Shown here one piece after another: positions 44,335 to 47,753 of a DNA stretch of 47,753 nt. The stretch spans positions 1-47,753 of the forward strand of contig JAVCCF010000033.1 in the NCBI GenBank assembly GCA_030765625.1. Direction: 5' to 3'. Numbering within the stretch: the first letter of the stretch is position 1; the number at the start of each line of letters is the position of its first letter. The notes below the pieces were generated by a model. The model had not been told where the DNA came from. It did not search any database and saw nothing but the letters and a program-made list of their open reading frames with translations. The translations under genes were made by a program, and so were the position numbers. The stretch is from Candidatus Tenebribacter burtonii. GTDB lineage: Bacteria; Cloacimonadota; Cloacimonadia; Cloacimonadales; TCS61.

Positions 44335-45654
44335 ATGGGTTTCAAAACATTTCCAGGTGGAATTCACCCCCGCGATTATAAGGCTTTTTCTAAAGATAAG
44401 AACATAGAAAAAATGCCAGTACCTAAGAAAATTGTAATTTCTCTTTCGCAGCATATTGGAGCTCCGGCAAAACCAGTTGTTAAAGTTGGAGATGAAGTTC
44501 TTGCCGGTCAAAAAATAGCAGAGGCAGGTGGTTTTGTCTCTATTCCAATGCATTCATCAATTTCCGGCAAGGTTACTAAACTTGATAAATTCAGACATCC
44601 TACAGGTACCTTAGTTCAAGGTATAGAGATCACAAGTGATGGCGAGGATAAATGGATAGAGCTTATTGATGATAGTAATTATATGGAACTAACCGCAAAA
44701 GATATGAAGGATCGGATTGCTGCTGCTGGTGTCTGCGGAATGGGTGGTGCCGGTTTTCCTACTCATGTCAAGCTATCACCTCCGGAAGGAAAAACAATCG
44801 ATACGATCATCTTAAACGGTGTGGAATGCGAACCTTATCTCACAGCCGATTACCGAATAATGCTGGAACAAGCCAATGATATTTTGGCTGGGCTTAAAAT
44901 TCTAATGAAGATCGTTGATGCTAAAAACGGTGTTATTGGCATTGAAGCAAATAAACCTGATGCTATCAAATTTTTCAAAAATCTTCTTAAAAATGAGAAA
45001 AACATAAAGGTTGTTAGTTTGCATCTCAAGTATCCGCAAGGTGCAGAGAAACAACTTATTTATGCTACTACAAAACGTAAGGTTCCCAATAAAGGCGGAT
45101 TACCCATGGATGTGAATGTGGTTGTTCAAAATGTGGGAACTGCTATTGCTGTTTACGAAGCTGTGCGTTATAAAAAACCTCTGGTAGATAGAGTTATTAC
45201 GGTTAGTGGTAGAATTGTGAAAAATCCAAAAAATATCAAAGCTCGTATTGGCACTTTTTATTCTGATCTTTTGGAATATTGTAACGGCACTACAGAAGAA
45301 ATTGGTAAAATAATTTCAGGTGGACCAATGATGGGATTTGCAATTCCATCTTTAGAAACTCCTATGACAAAAGGAAGTTCCGGTCTGCTTCTGTTTGATA
45401 AAAAAGAAGCTTATAAAGAAAAAGAGGACGTATGTCTTCGCTGCGGACATTGCGTGGATATTTGCCCAATGAACCTGGTACCCAGCCTTATTGCTCATCA
45501 CGTGCGTAATGATGATTGGGATTCTGCAGAAAAATTTGGTGTAATGGACTGCATAAAATGCGGTAGTTGCGCTTATGTTTGCCCTTCTAACATCAAGCTT
45601 ATCCAATGGATCGATATTGGTAAGATCAAGGTAAGTGAGAATAGGACGAAATAG
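44335..45654 (+). CDS. rnfC: Rnf electron transport complex subunit C
   Basis: A 439-aa RnfC. It starts with the family's GGIHPxxYK motif (FPGGIHPRDYKAFS), then a barrel-sandwich-like domain, an NAD/FMN-binding core similar to NuoF (AAGVCGMGGAGFPTHVKLSP, LNGVECEPYLTADYRIMLE), an SLBB-like domain, and two 4Fe-4S clusters: Cys367, 370, 373, 377 (CLRCGHCVDICP) and Cys406, 409, 412, 416 (CIKCGSCAYVCP). In the complex it passes electrons between reduced ferredoxin and NAD at the cytosolic face while ions are pumped. The start has GGGAG upstream. It is the first gene of rnfCD; the spacer to rnfD is filled by an inserted element starting in its own stop codon. Confidence 0.95.
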   Translation: MGFKTFPGGIHPRDYKAFSKDKNIEKMPVPKKIVISLSQHIGAPAKPVVKVGDEVLAGQKIAEAGGFVSIPMHSSISGKVTKLDKFRHPTGTLVQGIEITSDGEDKWIELIDDSNYMELTAKDMKDRIAAAGVCGMGGAGFPTHVKLSPPEGKTIDTIILNGVECEPYLTADYRIMLEQANDILAGLKILMKIVDAKNGVIGIEANKPDAIKFFKNLLKNEKNIKVVSLHLKYPQGAEKQLIYATTKRKVPNKGGLPMDVNVVVQNVGTAIAVYEAVRYKKPLVDRVITVSGRIVKNPKNIKARIGTFYSDLLEYCNGTTEEIGKIISGGPMMGFAIPSLETPMTKGSSGLLLFDKKEAYKEKEDVCLRCGHCVDICPMNLVPSLIAHHVRNDDWDSAEKFGVMDCIKCGSCAYVCPSNIKLIQWIDIGKIKVSENRTK

Positions 45655-45702
45655 GGATTAGGGATTAGGGATTAGGAATTAGGGATTAGGAATTCGGGAA
45701 TT
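45654..45702 (+). repeat. heptamer array, left flank of the four-helix-bundle insertion
   Basis: Seven consecutive 7-base units of the type GGGATTA (GGGATTA three times, GGAATTA, GGGATTA, GGAATTC, GGGAATT). The first G is the last base of the rnfC TAG stop. A degenerate array of the same heptamer lies in the opposite orientation at 46091-46118. Confidence 0.85.
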
Positions 45703-45705
45703 ATT

Positions 45706-46075
45706 ATGAAAAATTATAAAGAATTGATTGTCTGGCAAAAAGGGATAGAGCTTGCGATTGAAATTTATCGAATCATTGATTTATTTCCTTCAAAGGAAAA
45801 ATATACCCTTACTAATCAGATGCAGCGAACTGTCATCTCTATCTCTTCTAATATTGCTGAAGGATGGGGACGCGGATTAACAAAAGAATATATTTATTTT
45901 TCTACGTGTTGCAAAAGGTTCTTTATTGGAATTAGAAACACAAGTTATCATTGCTTTCAAACTTAAATATATTGATCAAAATAATTTTGATAAAGTATCA
46001 GATTTAATTAAAAGCATTGCGATGATGCTAAATAAATTAATCTCAAAATTAAAAATAAAATTGAACAAGGGATAA
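45706..46075 (+). pseudogene. four-helix-bundle protein (23S rRNA intervening-sequence type), frameshifted
   Basis: The first 65 codons read MKNYKELIVWQKGIELAIEI, then NQMQRTVISISSNIAEGWGR, the hallmark of the four-helix-bundle family first seen in 23S rRNA intervening sequences. A T5 run (45897-45901) has one T too many: skipping one base continues YFLRVAKGSLLELETQVIIA, then the fourth helix to TAA at 46073-46075, giving the usual length of about 122 residues. As it stands the product ends after 86 codons (45966). It is either a true single-base lesion or a homopolymer error. Such proteins are often encoded by small elements placed in rRNA or between genes; here it separates rnfC from rnfD and is framed by opposed heptamer arrays. 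Confidence 0.85.
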
Positions 46076-46090
46076 TGGAACCGGAAACAC

Positions 46091-46118
46091 TAACCCCGAA
46101 TTCCGAGCCCCAAATCCC
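46091..46118 (-). repeat. inverted heptamer array, right flank of the insertion
   Basis: Read on the minus strand: GGGATTT, GGGGCTC, GGAATTC, GGGGTTA. It is the inverse counterpart of the array at 45654-45702, with GGAATTCGGG shared exactly. In RNA the two arrays could pair and close a stem around the four-helix-bundle gene. Confidence 0.7.
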
Positions 46119-46135
46119 GAAATAATGGAGGATAT

Positions 46136-47209
46136 ATGAACGATGTTTATGCTGTTTCTGCAGCACCGCATATAAAGCAGGGAACATCAGTAAGCTCTAC
46201 TATGTGGCAAGTCGTTTTAGCTCTTACGCCAGCACTGCTGGCAGGAATATTCTTTTTTGGAATTCAATCTTTGCTTCTTACCCTTTATGCAATTGCAGCA
46301 GCCATAACTACAGAAGCATTGATCCAGAAATTCAGGAAAGTTCCCATCACCGTTAGTGATGGTAGCGCAGTTGTAACCGGCATTCTTATTGCCTTTAATA
46401 TTAATTCTTCCTCACCTTGGTGGTTACCGGTTACTGGAGCAATCTTTGCAATTGCTCTCGGAAAACAGATATTTGGTGGATTAGGTTTTAATATTTTTAA
46501 TCCTGCCTTGTTAGGACGTGCTTTTATGATGGCTTCCTGGCCAACCTTAATGACAGCTGGCTGGAAATTCACAGCTCCAATGAACAATCTGTTCCAAAGC
46601 TCAATAAACGGACTTAGAAATTTACCCTCAAATGTTCCAGATGTTGTAACTTCGGCTACTCCGCTGGGAGTTATAAAAGCTTTACGAGATACCACTCAAA
46701 TTAGTAGTGATATGGCAAATACTGTAATGGATAATCTCACCAATATGAACACACTTCAAGATTTTTTCTGGGGAAATATTGGTGGTGTTATTGGCGAAGT
46801 TTCTGCTGCTGCACTACTTATCGGCGCTGCCTATCTTGCCTGGAAACATATCATAGAATGGCGAATTCCTGTAAGCTATATTGGAACTGTATTTGTGCTT
46901 ATTTATATGTTTGGTGGAATCAATGGCATGTTCTCAGCTTCCATAATGCTTCCTATATTCCATATTCTTGCCGGAGGTCTTATCCTCGGTGCATTCTTCA
47001 TGGCAACTGATATGGTAACCTCTCCAGTTACAAAAAAAGGAAGACTCATCTTTGGTATGGGTTGTGGAATTTTTACTGTTGTTATACGTCTGATCGGAGG
47101 ATATCCGGAGGGAGTATCATATTCAATTCTTCTGATGAATATTACAGTTCCTCTAATTGATAGATATACCATTCCTAAACCTTTTGGGCAAAGAAAAACG
47201 GCTAATTAA
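46136..47209 (+). CDS. rnfD: Rnf electron transport complex subunit D
   Basis: A 357-aa NqrB/RnfD family membrane protein with about nine hydrophobic helices (first two: VVLALTPALLAGIFFFGI, LLLTLYAIAAAITTEALI). Family motifs are DGSAVVTGILIAFN, FGGLGFNIFNPALLGRAF and TSATPLG, in which Thr175 is the expected site of covalently bound FMN. The end has the SPVTKKGRLIFGMGCG segment. It forms part of the ion-translocating core. AGGAGG-like sequence (GGAGGA) lies 6 bases before the ATG. It follows rnfC across the inserted element; rnfG, usually next, is replaced at this position by a GxxExxY gene. Confidence 0.95.
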   Translation: MNDVYAVSAAPHIKQGTSVSSTMWQVVLALTPALLAGIFFFGIQSLLLTLYAIAAAITTEALIQKFRKVPITVSDGSAVVTGILIAFNINSSSPWWLPVTGAIFAIALGKQIFGGLGFNIFNPALLGRAFMMASWPTLMTAGWKFTAPMNNLFQSSINGLRNLPSNVPDVVTSATPLGVIKALRDTTQISSDMANTVMDNLTNMNTLQDFFWGNIGGVIGEVSAAALLIGAAYLAWKHIIEWRIPVSYIGTVFVLIYMFGGINGMFSASIMLPIFHILAGGLILGAFFMATDMVTSPVTKKGRLIFGMGCGIFTVVIRLIGGYPEGVSYSILLMNITVPLIDRYTIPKPFGQRKTAN

Positions 47210-47216
47210 ATGCTGA

Positions 47217-47326
47217 TCAACGCTGAAAAGTATGAAGAAACATGAAGGGAAAAATGGAGAAAATGAAAAGAAGGATTAATCTGAATATCATACGTTTTCA
47301 TAATTTTATTATAGAATCTGCGTTGA
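47217..47326. repeat. short inverted repeat before the GxxExxY gene
   Basis: TCAACGC (47217-47223) and GCGTTGA (47320-47326) bracket a non-coding stretch after rnfD. The first is in TGATCAACGCTGAA and the second in AATCTGCGTTGAGTG. They may mark the left part of an inserted element whose right end is beyond the window. 47210-47357 holds no convincing gene. Confidence 0.4.
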
Positions 47327-47357
47327 GTGAAAAAAAGTTTAGAGAGCGTTAAATAGT

Positions 47358-47753
47358 ATGAGAGATCCTAAGAACTATAAATATTCAGATTTAACTGAAA
47401 AAATTATAAAAGAAGTTTATTATGTTTTCAATAAATTAGGGAGTGGTTTTTTAGAGAAAGTATATGAGAAAGCTTTAATTCATAGATTAAATTTAATTGG
47501 ATTAAATGCTGAATCTCAAAAACCAATTCATGTTAGAATGGATGGAATTCTTGTAGGTGGATATTATGCTGATATAGTTGTAGATGATAAAATAATTATC
47601 GAACTCAAAGCTAAAAATTTGTTGGTAAAGATAGACGAAGTTCAATTAGTAAACTATTTAAAAGCTACAAAAATTGAAGTAGGGTTACTAATAAATTTTG
47701 GAGAGAAAATCGAGATTCGTAGAAAAGTAAATACTATGGATTACAATAAGGAG
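47358..47753 (+). CDS. GxxExxY family protein (PD-(D/E)XK-like), cut by window end
   Basis: 132 codons, open at the window edge. The family signature is GSGFLEKVYEKAL (about residues 28-40), and the nuclease-like core is ADIVVDDKIIIELKA (Asp, then Glu-x-Lys), which matches the PDDEXK_3 group. The middle QKPIHVRMDGILVGGYYADI is also typical, as is VQLVNYLKAT. The full family length is about 125-135 residues, so only a few are missing. Function is unproven; a nucleic-acid role is inferred from the fold. It stands where rnfG is expected in an rnf operon, so it is probably inserted. There is only a weak ribosome site before the ATG. Confidence 0.85.
   Translation, partial: MRDPKNYKYSDLTEKIIKEVYYVFNKLGSGFLEKVYEKALIHRLNLIGLNAESQKPIHVRMDGILVGGYYADIVVDDKIIIELKAKNLLVKIDEVQLVNYLKATKIEVGLLINFGEKIEIRRKVNTMDYNKE

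Noticed and set aside
45654-45702. Telomere-like GGGATTA array
   Set aside because: It is internal, only seven units, interrupted by variants, and has an inverted counterpart after the next gene, so it belongs to an inserted element.

Overview
The window is AT-rich, densely coded bacterial DNA. Two giant secreted proteins end in a tail containing YPNPFNP, a marker of surface proteins in the FCB group and neighbouring candidate phyla. Together with Rnf genes, an ADP-forming acyl-CoA synthetase and a DUF438 protein, this suggests an anaerobic fermenter, plausibly Cloacimonadota-like. The phylum is an inference from gene content, not from a marker tree.

Layout. 1-9600 is accessory DNA: a GNAT acetyltransferase between short inverted repeats that resemble integron recombination sites; a DUF438/hemerythrin/PAS sensor; an HDAC-type deacetylase next to an ADP-forming acyl-CoA synthetase fused to a GNAT domain; a thioredoxin/glutaredoxin/exported-thioredoxin cluster; and several decayed genes (an ABC solute-binding protein, an unidentified fragment, a truncated cyclic-nucleotide-binding domain). 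9774-16810 holds two copies of a TrmB-like regulator gene, each followed by a gene for a secreted protein (a seven-repeat calcium-type propeller protein; a 1207-aa multidomain protein). 16881-24148 is a housekeeping block read leftwards: rpsU-yqeY, a hairpin terminator, then cvpA-mutS2-dnaG-rpoD and a CAU tRNA. 24408-35160 is mostly core: a PpiD-like foldase, cytidine deaminase, a lone TrpF coupled to endonuclease IV, a solute-binding lipoprotein with a porin-like protein, FtsY, ribosomal protein S20, an amidase and an MFS transporter. Remnants of an ammonium transporter and of a second porin, and structured repeats, lie between them. 35566-43777 is one giant beta-helix/repeat surface-protein gene broken by a +1 frameshift. 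44335-47753 is an rnf operon (rnfC, rnfD) interrupted by two accessory genes: a frameshifted four-helix-bundle gene bracketed by opposed heptamer arrays, and a GxxExxY gene open at the window end.

How the genes fit together. The housekeeping block supplies replication, transcription, translation and membrane-targeting functions. The acyl-CoA synthetase and Rnf genes point to energy conservation from acyl-CoA and reduced ferredoxin. The deacetylase and GNAT domain could form a protein-acetylation switch. The two secreted giants share a C-terminal sorting module, but no secretion machinery is visible here. The most unusual points are the intervening-sequence-like insertion inside the rnf operon, the duplicated regulator/surface-protein modules with a shared upstream element, the attC-like sites, and the undescribed repeat of about 160 residues in the broken giant protein.
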